This document shows positions 1-4,776 of a DNA stretch of 5,646 nucleotides, in pieces. The first letter of the stretch is position 1, and each line of letters begins with the position of its first letter. The notes beneath the pieces are model-generated. The model was given only the letters and a program-made list of their open reading frames with translations. It did not search any database and was not told the DNA's origin. Source of the stretch: Actinomycetes bacterium (GTDB lineage: Bacteria > Actinomycetota > Humimicrobiia > JAHJRV01); contig JAUWOM010000074.1 in NCBI GenBank assembly GCA_030612085.1, positions 1-5,646 of the forward strand, in the 5' to 3' direction. A program made the translations under genes and the position numbers.

Positions 1-840
1 TTTTGATAGATCCGTTATTTTTACTTGAGTTGTTGTTTGAGCCTCTATTTCTTGTCCTACCTTTATATCTATATATGTTACTATCCCATCTATAGGAGAT
101 GTTAAGATTAAATCATCTAATTTTCTTTCTGCTTCTGATACAGCTCTTTTGAGATTATCTATCTCTATTTTTGAATTTATTTTTATAGTATTTAAATTAT
201 TAACTGCATTCCAGTATGCATCATGAGCCTGTTCTAATGTCATTTCATCCGATTGTTTATTCACAGAATCTTGATATTTATCTGTAATTCTTTCTTCACC
301 AGTTGAACCTGCGGGTGGTTTCTGCTGATCATATAGCTGACTTTTCTTCTGTTTTAGTATCCAGGTATTGTGACTTACTTGATCTGCTTGGTTTACCGCA
401 TCTTGGGCCATTTTTATTTCCTGAGCAACCTTTTGTTTTACATTTTCTAAGTCAGTTTCAGCATTCTCTAAGGTTATTTTTAAATCTTCATTTTTAAGTG
501 TAGCTATAACATCTCCCTTTTTTACTTTGCTTTCTAACTCTACATTAATTGATTCAACAGTTCCCAAACTCTTAACACTGACTTCCATTTCATTTTCTGG
601 TACAACTTTCCCTATAATCGAAATTGTTTCGCCAATGTCTCCCCTTTCAACTACCACAGTTTCTTCTTGGCTTTCTTTAGTCCCAAAAAGTGGAGCACAT
701 CCTATATTTGTTACCCCTATTACCCCGTTGACTATAAGGAGGGTCAAGAGTAATATAATAGCTTTTATTTTTTTATTTTTACCTAATTTGTTATTAATGA
801 TTAGGTTGTTTGATTGTTTTATGTTCCCTTCCATTATCAT
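1..840 (-). CDS. HlyD/MacA-type membrane fusion (periplasmic adaptor) protein, 3' end beyond the window
   Basis: The frame stays open from the start at 840 to the window edge, giving 280 residues with the C-terminus missing. Residues 25-47 are a hydrophobic segment after a lysine-rich stretch, so a signal anchor or signal peptide is likely. Cys48 follows it in NIGC, a poor lipobox match, so lipidation is doubtful. Residues 62-119 (from VVVERGDIGETIS to the KKGDVIATL half-motif) form the first half of a biotinyl-lipoyl-like domain. Residues 117-245 are charged, heptad-like helices typical of the adaptor alpha-hairpin, broken at 174-181 by a PPAGSTG turn. Residues 246-269 (LTSPIDGIV and VGQEIEA) are the second lipoyl half. 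Known adaptors of this family link an inner-membrane ABC or RND pump to the outside or to an outer-membrane channel. The pump gene would be expected further left and is not visible. The ATG at 840 lies 5 nt after AGGAG; the in-frame ATG at 834 is spaced worse. Substrate unknown. Confidence 0.9.
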   Translation of the reverse strand, partial: MIMEGNIKQSNNLIINNKLGKNKKIKAIILLLTLLIVNGVIGVTNIGCAPLFGTKESQEETVVVERGDIGETISIIGKVVPENEMEVSVKSLGTVESINVELESKVKKGDVIATLKNEDLKITLENAETDLENVKQKVAQEIKMAQDAVNQADQVSHNTWILKQKKSQLYDQQKPPAGSTGEERITDKYQDSVNKQSDEMTLEQAHDAYWNAVNNLNTIKINSKIEIDNLKRAVSEAERKLDDLILTSPIDGIVTYIDIKVGQEIEAQTTTQVKITDLSK

Positions 841-845
841 TTTCA

Positions 846-850
846 CTCCT
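846..850 (-). promoter_or_regulatory. Ribosome binding site of the adaptor gene
   Basis: AGGAG on the minus strand sits 5 nt before the ATG at 840 and 11 nt before the second in-frame ATG at 834, which favours the first ATG. Confidence 0.75.
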
Positions 851-930
851 CATAAAATTATTAATTTTAATATTTTTTAATTTTCAATTCTTTTTCAAAA
901 AATATTTAGTAAATTCATCCCTGCTGCAAG

Positions 931-959
931 TATAGAGGTTTTCTTGACGGTCCTCTATA
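931..959 (-). promoter_or_regulatory. Hairpin in the leader of the adaptor gene
   Basis: TATAGAGG (931-938) and CCTCTATA (952-959) are perfect 8-bp inverted arms around a 13-nt loop. No T-run follows on either strand, so it is not an intrinsic terminator. It lies roughly in the middle of the inferred 180-nt leader between the promoter at 1026-1053 and the start codon at 840. A structured 5' leader, protein binding site or remnant of an older element are all possible. I do not recognise a known riboswitch class. Confidence 0.5.
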
Positions 960-1025
960 ACAAAAAAATGTTTTTTAACTCTAATATTTTAAATATTACA
1001 CTTATTTTTAATATTATGAAAATTT

Positions 1026-1053
1026 ATTATATTATATTAATTTGTCATGTCAA
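1026..1053 (-). promoter_or_regulatory. Consensus sigma-70-type promoter for the adaptor gene
   Basis: On the minus strand TTGACA (1048-1053) and TATAAT (1026-1031) are both perfect consensus hexamers, separated by 16 nt. The predicted transcription start is near 1019, giving a leader of about 180 nt before the adaptor start at 840. Chance matches are common in AT-rich DNA for the -10 element, but a full TTGACA at correct spacing upstream of a correctly oriented gene makes this credible. Confidence 0.7.
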
Positions 1054-1166
1054 TAAGAATCCCAAATATTTTACTACAATAACAAAATATTATAAATAAT
1101 CACTGAAACAAAATGTTAAATTATCATACTTTATTTAATATTATTTTAAAAAAATATTTTATTAAT

Positions 1167-1200
1167 GAGATTGCTTCAGGACTTTGTACTTCGCAATGAC
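1167..1200 (+). repeat. Palindromic GAGATTGC...CGCAATGAC repeat, copy A (short form)
   Basis: It begins GAGATTGC and ends TCGCAATGAC, with imperfectly complementary ends. At 34 nt it is the shortest copy and lacks the TGTAACGAAGAATC core of copies B and D. It has the same orientation as B and D. Confidence 0.7.
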
Positions 1201-1224
1201 ACTGAGTTTAAATTTATATTAATT

Positions 1225-1284
1225 GAGATTGCATAGTCTATTCCGATTGTAACGAAGAATCTACTAATGCTCCTCGCAATGACA
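1225..1284 (+). repeat. Palindromic GAGATTGC...CTCGCAATGAC repeat, copy B
   Basis: This 60-nt copy is aligned without gaps to copy D at 1398-1457. The last 37 nt are identical and there are 6 mismatches in the first 23, so identity is 90 percent. Its right end, CTCGCAATGACA (1273-1284), is perfectly complementary to the left end of copy C. Confidence 0.85.
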
Positions 1285-1303
1285 CATTATCAAAATATAT
1301 TTT

Positions 1304-1340
1304 TGTCATTGCGAGCCATCGAAGGTGGCGTGGCAATCTC
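1304..1340 (-). repeat. Palindromic GTCATTGCGAG...GCAATCTC repeat, copy C (inverted)
   Basis: It runs in the opposite orientation to copies A, B and D. Outer ends are TGTCATTGCGAG (1304-1315) and GCAATCTC (1333-1340). The inside can fold as GCCATC-GAA-GGTGGC with one G-U pair. It is GC-richer than its surroundings, as expected of a mobile palindromic element inserted into AT-rich DNA. Confidence 0.85.
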
Positions 1341-1372
1341 AAATAAGATATGTTGTTAAATCTAATTAAAAT

Positions 1373-1397
1373 GAGATCACACAGTCTGTTTCTAATA
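1373..1397 (+). repeat. Degenerate or truncated start of a repeat copy
   Basis: GAGATCACACAGTCTGTTTC resembles the first 20 nt of copy D (GAGATTGCGCAGCCTGTTCT) and directly precedes it. It looks like a partial tandem duplication or a decayed copy without a right end. Confidence 0.45.
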
Positions 1398-1457
1398 GAG
1401 ATTGCGCAGCCTGTTCTGAGTGTAACGAAGAATCTACTAATGCTCCTCGCAATGACA
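1398..1457 (+). repeat. Palindromic GAGATTGC...CTCGCAATGAC repeat, copy D
   Basis: A 60-nt full-length copy, 90 percent identical to copy B. The 37-nt segment from TGTAACG (1421) to 1457 matches B exactly. Confidence 0.85.
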
Positions 1458-1577
1458 GATGATTAAATTTAACATTTACATACTGTAGAAATTTGACATT
1501 TTGATATATATAATTTGGTCAATTGCCTTATATCCCTATATATAAATATAGGAGCTTAACAGCATTTTTGGGTAAAT

Positions 1578-1608
1578 AAAAAATCCCAGATCTCTCTGGG
1601 ATTTTTTT
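1578..1608 (-). terminator. Intrinsic terminator, probably bidirectional
   Basis: The arms ATCCCAGA (1583-1590) and TCTGGGAT (1595-1602) form a perfect stem around a TCTC loop. The stem is flanked by six A on the left and seven T on the right. Read on the minus strand it ends the zinc-ribbon gene, whose stop is 38 nt upstream. Read on the plus strand it would stop any transcript coming from the repeat region, although I find no convincing plus-strand gene there. Confidence 0.88.
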
Positions 1609-1646
1609 CTATTATTTTATTTTTTATAAGTTTCTATTTCGTTATT

Positions 1647-1787
1647 CTACTTTTTAACAATTCTGAACATCTTTGTTCCACAAGATGGGCATGTTCCTTT
1701 TACTGCTGGTCTTCCATTTTTCATAGTTACTCTCTCTTCATTACTCATTTCTTTTTTTTCTCTGCACTTTACACAATATCCTTGCAC
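1647..1787 (-). CDS. Small zinc-ribbon protein, DUF5679 type
   Basis: This 46-residue protein is encoded from a GTG start at 1785-1787 to TAG at 1647-1649. It begins MQGYCVKCREKKEM and contains the conserved core TMKNGRP followed by KGTCPSCGTKMFRI. Cys5-x2-Cys8 and Cys33-x2-Cys36 form two zinc knuckles, so a single structural zinc site is expected. This pattern matches the DUF5679 family as I remember it; its function is unknown, and a role in nucleic acid or protein contact would be a guess. The start is set by AGGAGG at 1794-1799, 6 nt upstream. The gene has its own promoter at 1822-1850 and a terminator at 1578-1608, so it is most likely a single-gene transcript, although dnaN readthrough cannot be excluded. 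No signal peptide or membrane segment is present, so it should be cytoplasmic. Confidence 0.88.
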   Translation of the reverse strand: MQGYCVKCREKKEMSNEERVTMKNGRPAVKGTCPSCGTKMFRIVKK

Positions 1788-1793
1788 TTCCTA

Positions 1794-1799
1794 CCTCCT
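1794..1799 (-). promoter_or_regulatory. Strong ribosome binding site deciding the GTG start
   Basis: A full AGGAGG on the minus strand lies 6 nt before the GTG at 1787. The next in-frame ATG (residue 14) would remove the first zinc knuckle, so the GTG start is favoured. Confidence 0.85.
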
Positions 1800-1821
1800 T
1801 TCGCTAATAAAAATTATTGAG

Positions 1822-1850
1822 ATTTTATCATCTTTAGCTTTGATAGTCAA
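1822..1850 (-). promoter_or_regulatory. Promoter of the zinc-ribbon gene
   Basis: TTGACT (1845-1850) and TAAAAT (1822-1827) are separated by exactly 17 nt on the minus strand. A TG one base before the -10 gives an extended -10 (TGATAAAAT). The predicted start of transcription is near 1815, leaving a leader of under 30 nt before the GTG. Confidence 0.75.
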
Positions 1851-1964
1851 ACGGAAGCTAACTATTCCTAACTATCGCAAGTGAACTTCTCAACTATTGA
1901 GTTAAAAATTAAAAGTAAAAACATTCTATAAATCTTAAGTTTAAAAGTAGACAACTAAATTGGT

Positions 1965-3065
1965 TTATGTGATCCTGACCGGCATTATTAGATATAGATA
2001 ATCATCCCTTTCTTTGGGTTTTATGATACCAGGTTTTAGTGAATCTACAAGACATAATTGACTTTCGTCCTCGTCAATTACTGAAATTCCATCCAATAAA
2101 AATTTGGGGTTAAAAGCAATATCTATGGGTGGTTTTGTTATTTTCATTTTCATTTTCTCCTCAGCATCTCCCACTTCTCTTGTGCTGGCGGAAACAAGTA
2201 ATCCATTTTTATTGATTGATAATTTTACTGGTGCATCTTCCTTTGCAAGTGTTGATATACGCCTTATTATATCTTCAAATTCCTGGGTATTTATTAAGAA
2301 ATCCGTTTTGAAATCCTTAGTTAATAATTGCTTATAATCTGGAAAATTTCCGGCTATTAATCTTGATATAACCTTTGCTGCTTTGGTTTCAAATGAGATG
2401 AGGTTTTCTCCCAGCACTATTTCAATGTTCTCATCATCATTTATTGGCAATCTAATTATTTCTGATAAAACCTTTGCTGGAACAAGTGCTTTTATTTCCT
2501 CCTTTGGACCACCCTTTATCTTTGTTTCCTTAATTGCTAATCGATAACTGTCGGTCGTCACCATTTTCAAGAAATCTTTTCCAATACTTATCAATACACC
2601 TGTTAATATTGGTCTGGTCTCGTCAGTTGAAGCAGCTTTTATTACAGAATTTATAGCTTCTTTAAAGATGCTAAATTTAAGACTACATTTATTTTTTTCT
2701 AATATCGATGGTGGAGTAGGAAAATCATTTGCCGGTAGTGTATTTAGATTAAATATCGAGTTTTGACACTTGATTACCACCTTATTCTTATCGGGAATGA
2801 ATTCTAGATCTACGGCTGCCTCGGGTAGATTTCTTAATATATCGAATATTAATCTTGATGGAACAACTGTTTTCCCTTTTTTCTCTACTTTAGCATCAAT
2901 TTTTGTAATTATTGTTGTCTCTAAATCGGTTGCGCAAAGATTTAAAACTTTGTCTGATTCTACAAGTATTCCACTTAGAATGGGTAATAAACTTCTTTGA
3001 GAAATAGCTCTGTTTGCTATTTGAACTCCCTCTAAAAATATAGTTTTTTCAATTCTTGCTTTCAT
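1965..3065 (-). CDS. dnaN: DNA polymerase III beta subunit (sliding clamp)
   Basis: The 366-residue product has the usual length of bacterial beta clamps, which dimerise into a ring around DNA and tether DNA polymerase III and other clamp-binding partners. Three repeated clamp domains are expected at about 1-118, 125-245 and 250-366. Landmarks are LLPILSGILVE (26-36), CATDLE (44-49), PSRLIFDILRNLP (69-81), the second-domain TDETRPILTGV, and the C-terminal IAFNPKFLLDGI followed by DDYLYLIMPVR. That last stretch contributes to the partner-binding pocket in known clamps. The ATG at 3063-3065 follows AAAGG by 8 nt, with AGGAAG just before it, a moderate ribosome site. It lies 353 nt downstream of dnaA with its own likely promoter at 3173-3200, so it can be expressed independently of dnaA. 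No terminator is seen after its stop. The gene is intact and shows nothing unusual. Confidence 0.98.
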   Translation of the reverse strand: MKARIEKTIFLEGVQIANRAISQRSLLPILSGILVESDKVLNLCATDLETTIITKIDAKVEKKGKTVVPSRLIFDILRNLPEAAVDLEFIPDKNKVVIKCQNSIFNLNTLPANDFPTPPSILEKNKCSLKFSIFKEAINSVIKAASTDETRPILTGVLISIGKDFLKMVTTDSYRLAIKETKIKGGPKEEIKALVPAKVLSEIIRLPINDDENIEIVLGENLISFETKAAKVISRLIAGNFPDYKQLLTKDFKTDFLINTQEFEDIIRRISTLAKEDAPVKLSINKNGLLVSASTREVGDAEEKMKMKITKPPIDIAFNPKFLLDGISVIDEDESQLCLVDSLKPGIIKPKERDDYLYLIMPVRIT

Positions 3066-3127
3066 AATGTAGACCTTTCTTCCTTTGATAATTAAACTAT
3101 TTATATTGATTCTTAAAAATTAAGATT

Positions 3128-3157
3128 ATTTTACATTTAATTATAGATAATTTTCAA
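3128..3157 (-). promoter_or_regulatory. Possible second dnaN promoter
   Basis: TTGAAA (3152-3157) and TAAAAT (3128-3133) are separated by 18 nt on the minus strand. The match is weaker than the promoter at 3173-3200, and the AT-rich background makes a chance match plausible. Confidence 0.3.
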
Positions 3158-3172
3158 TAATTAAATAAGGAA

Positions 3173-3200
3173 ATTATAGATTTTATAGATTTAAAGTCAA
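3173..3200 (-). promoter_or_regulatory. Likely dnaN promoter
   Basis: TTGACT (3195-3200) and a perfect TATAAT (3173-3178) are separated by 16 nt on the minus strand, with a predicted transcription start near 3166. The resulting leader of about 100 nt reaches the dnaN ATG at 3065. This promoter sits just downstream of the triplet tract at 3227-3247, so origin activity and dnaN transcription could interfere or be coordinated. Confidence 0.65.
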
Positions 3201-3210
3201 TTCTATTATT

Positions 3211-3226
3211 TATTTTATATAAAATA
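3211..3226. repeat. Perfect 16-bp AT-only palindrome
   Basis: TATTTTATATAAAATA is its own reverse complement and directly abuts the triplet tract that starts at 3227. Such a segment would melt easily and could belong to an unwinding element, but AT-only palindromes also arise by chance in this composition. Confidence 0.55.
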
Positions 3227-3247
3227 TAGTAGTAGTATTAATAATAA
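3227..3247 (+). other. DnaA-trio-like triplet tract
   Basis: Seven in-phase triplets on the plus strand read TAG three times, TAT once and TAA three times. DnaA-trios in characterised origins are repeats of 3'-[G/A]A[T/A]-5', that is TAG/TAA read 5' to 3', which DnaA binds on single strands next to a DnaA box. In that arrangement the box should lie at higher coordinates here, pointing towards the tract on the minus strand. The closest candidate, TTATCACGT at 3276-3284 minus, is a poor match. This limits confidence. Confidence 0.35.
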
Positions 3248-3399
3248 TTGTTAATATGTTAAAAATGCAAATAGTACGTGATAAAAAAGAACATTAATGT
3301 GTTAACAAACTGTGAGGAAAAAAGTTAATAAAATAAACTTTTAAACATTTTTTAAAAAATTTTATTTATATACAGATTTTTCTACAGAATCTTCTTGGG

Positions 3400-3419
3400 T
3401 TATTAACACACTTATTAAC
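3400..3419 (-). repeat. Tandem GTTAATAA pair at the dnaA stop
   Basis: GTTAATAA occurs on the minus strand at 3400-3407 and 3412-3419, spaced 12 bp apart, and once on the plus strand at 3324-3331. The copy at 3400-3408, read as TGTTAATAA, agrees with the DnaA box complement TGTGGATAA at 7 of 9 positions. It could be a divergent box or simple AT-rich noise. Confidence 0.3.
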
Positions 3420-4774
3420 TATAGCCTTTTTATCCTATTTGTTATTTCCTTTATCTGATTATAGATATCTCTGTCTCGATTTAAGAGTTCACTAATTTTA
3501 GAGAATGCATACAGAACCGTGGTATGATCCCTATTTCCAAAACTCTTCCCAATCTTTGGAAGAGAGGAATCCGTAAGCTCTCTGCATAAATACATAGCTA
3601 TTTGTCTAGGAAGAGCAATTTCCCTAGTTCTTTCCTTACTAACAAATCTTTTCAATGGAATGGAGAAATATTTACAAGCCTCTTTTTGAATTGTATTTAT
3701 TGTAATAATGTGAGATGAATTTTCCGGAAAGATGTCCCTTAAAACTTCTTCACTTAGGCTAACATCAATTTGGATTCTATTTAAAGATGCATAAGCAGCA
3801 ACTCTGATAAGGGCTCCCTCGAGCTCCCTTATATTAGACTTAATTCTGTCAGCGATATATTCCATAACACCATCAGGAACCTGATATCCTTCTCTCATTG
3901 AAAACTTTCTTAAGATGGCTATCCTGGTTTCAAGTTCTGGTGGCTGAATATCTGTTATTAGACCCCATTCAAAACGAGATCTTAGTCTTTCTTCCAGTTC
4001 AGGTATATCTTTAGGGGGACGATCACTTGAAATTACTATCTGTTTATTAGAGTTATAAAGGTCGTTAAATGTGTGAAAGAACTCAATCTGAGTCCTCGTT
4101 TTATCACCCAAAAATTGAATGTCATCAATTAATAAAACATCATTATTTCTATATTTCTTCTGGAACAAATTAGACTTATCATCCCTGATAGAATTTATGA
4201 ATTCATTTAAGAATTTCTCACTGGTAACATACTTAACTAAGATATTTGGATACTGATTTCTAATGTAATGACCAATTGCGTTAAGCAGATGGGTTTTTCC
4301 CAGACCTACACCACCATAAATAAATAGTGGATTGTATGATTTAGCTGGAGACTCAGCTACAGCTAAAGCTGCGGCATGAGCAAACCTATTACTCTCTCCT
4401 ATAACAAATGTTTCAAAGGTATATTTTGGATAAAGGTCCCCATATTTTTTAATCTTAGGTTTACTAAATTTAGAAAAGAAAGGTATTTTTTTAGTAGGTT
4501 TAGAATGGGAATCAACTAAGGAGTTTTTATCTACAACAATTTCAACAGAACAAGAATCACTCGTAACTCTTTTTATTGAGTTATTTATTAAAGATAGATA
4601 TCTAGATTCTAACCACTCCTTGGCAAACCGATTGGGAACGGAAACCAAGAGAGTGGAATTGTCCACAGAAATAGGTCTTGTGTTTTCAAACCATGTTTTA
4701 AAAGTCGGGATATTTAACTCAGCTTTTATTAAATCTAATACCTTATTCCAAACTAAATCTTCCTGTTTTTTCAT
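3419..4774 (-). CDS. dnaA: Chromosomal replication initiator protein DnaA
   Basis: The 451-residue product is full length and has all four DnaA domains. Domain I (about 1-82, VWNKVLDLIKAEL, FKTWFENTRP, KEWLESRY) mediates self- and partner contacts. A lysine-rich linker spans about 83-113. The AAA+ domain III has Walker A GGVGLGKT (154-161), Walker B LLIDDIQ (214-220), sensor 1 around VISSDRPP (247-254), the arginine finger in RLRSRFEWG (Arg267) and sensor 2 NIRELEGAL (Arg316). Domain IV (about 359-451) carries SKERTREIALPRQIAMYL and the DNA-binding signature GNRDHTTV (413-420); Asn414 replaces the more common Gly. The contact residues of the signature are kept, so TTATCCACA-like boxes would be expected as targets. 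It starts 2 nt after the stop of the upstream GHKL-HTH gene, with AAGG 7 nt before the ATG, which implies co-transcription and coupled translation. No terminator follows, so readthrough towards dnaN is possible. Confidence 0.99.
   Translation of the reverse strand: MKKQEDLVWNKVLDLIKAELNIPTFKTWFENTRPISVDNSTLLVSVPNRFAKEWLESRYLSLINNSIKRVTSDSCSVEIVVDKNSLVDSHSKPTKKIPFFSKFSKPKIKKYGDLYPKYTFETFVIGESNRFAHAAALAVAESPAKSYNPLFIYGGVGLGKTHLLNAIGHYIRNQYPNILVKYVTSEKFLNEFINSIRDDKSNLFQKKYRNNDVLLIDDIQFLGDKTRTQIEFFHTFNDLYNSNKQIVISSDRPPKDIPELEERLRSRFEWGLITDIQPPELETRIAILRKFSMREGYQVPDGVMEYIADRIKSNIRELEGALIRVAAYASLNRIQIDVSLSEEVLRDIFPENSSHIITINTIQKEACKYFSIPLKRFVSKERTREIALPRQIAMYLCRELTDSSLPKIGKSFGNRDHTTVLYAFSKISELLNRDRDIYNQIKEITNRIKRL
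4659..4667 (+). promoter_or_regulatory. Near-consensus DnaA box inside dnaA coding sequence
   Basis: TTGTCCACA matches the DnaA box TTATCCACA at 8 of 9 positions. It is the best match I found in the window, but it is isolated and lies inside the domain I coding region, so it may be fortuitous. Confidence 0.25.
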
Positions 4775-4776
4775 TC

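Larger units (their letters stand above)
841..1577. other. Long AT-rich intergenic region without a gene
   Basis: This stretch of about 740 bases between the adaptor gene and the terminator at 1578-1608 shows no convincing coding region. It contains the adaptor leader and promoter (841-1053), a very AT-rich plain segment (about 1054-1166), a cluster of palindromic repeats (1167-1457), and a second AT-rich segment. That last segment holds a 7-bp hairpin, CCTATAT/ATATAGG, at 1535-1552 with a 4-nt loop and no T-run. Short open frames here lack ribosome sites. Confidence 0.7.
3066..3418. other. dnaA-dnaN spacer, candidate origin (oriC) region
   Basis: This 353-bp gene-free, strongly AT-rich spacer occupies a position that is a replication origin in many bacteria. 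It contains the dnaN promoter(s), perfect AT palindromes at 3211-3226 and 3347-3360, a TAG/TAA triplet tract at 3227-3247, and several GTTAATAA motifs. I find no TTATCCACA or single-mismatch DnaA box in it on either strand. The origin assignment therefore rests on gene context, AT-richness and the triplet tract only, and the true DnaA box cluster could lie elsewhere, for example beyond 5646. Confidence 0.4.

Noticed and set aside
303..880. Two plus-strand open frames (303-497 and 527-880)
   Set aside because: They lie antisense to the adaptor gene, whose minus-strand frame has recognisable lipoyl and coiled-coil features. The plus-strand peptides resemble no family and lack ribosome sites.
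968..1099. Plus-strand 43-codon open frame beginning MFFNSNIL
   Set aside because: It has no ribosome binding site, an Ile/Asn/Tyr/Phe-rich composition as expected of AT-rich non-coding DNA, and it overlaps the consensus promoter of the adaptor gene on the other strand.
1167..1457. CRISPR array
   Set aside because: The repeats differ in length and orientation, spacing is irregular, and no cas genes are present. They are palindromic dispersed repeats.
1878..1910. Possible terminator after dnaN (CTCAA-cta-TTGAG hairpin)
   Set aside because: The stem is only 5 bp and no T-run follows on the minus strand.
2104..3000. Plus-strand open frames at 2104-2337 and 2770-3000
   Set aside because: They are antisense shadows of dnaN.
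3347..3360. ATTTTTTAAAAAAT palindrome as a dnaA terminator
   Set aside because: It is AT-only with no GC stem, so it would make a poor terminator. It is noted only as a candidate easily melted element.
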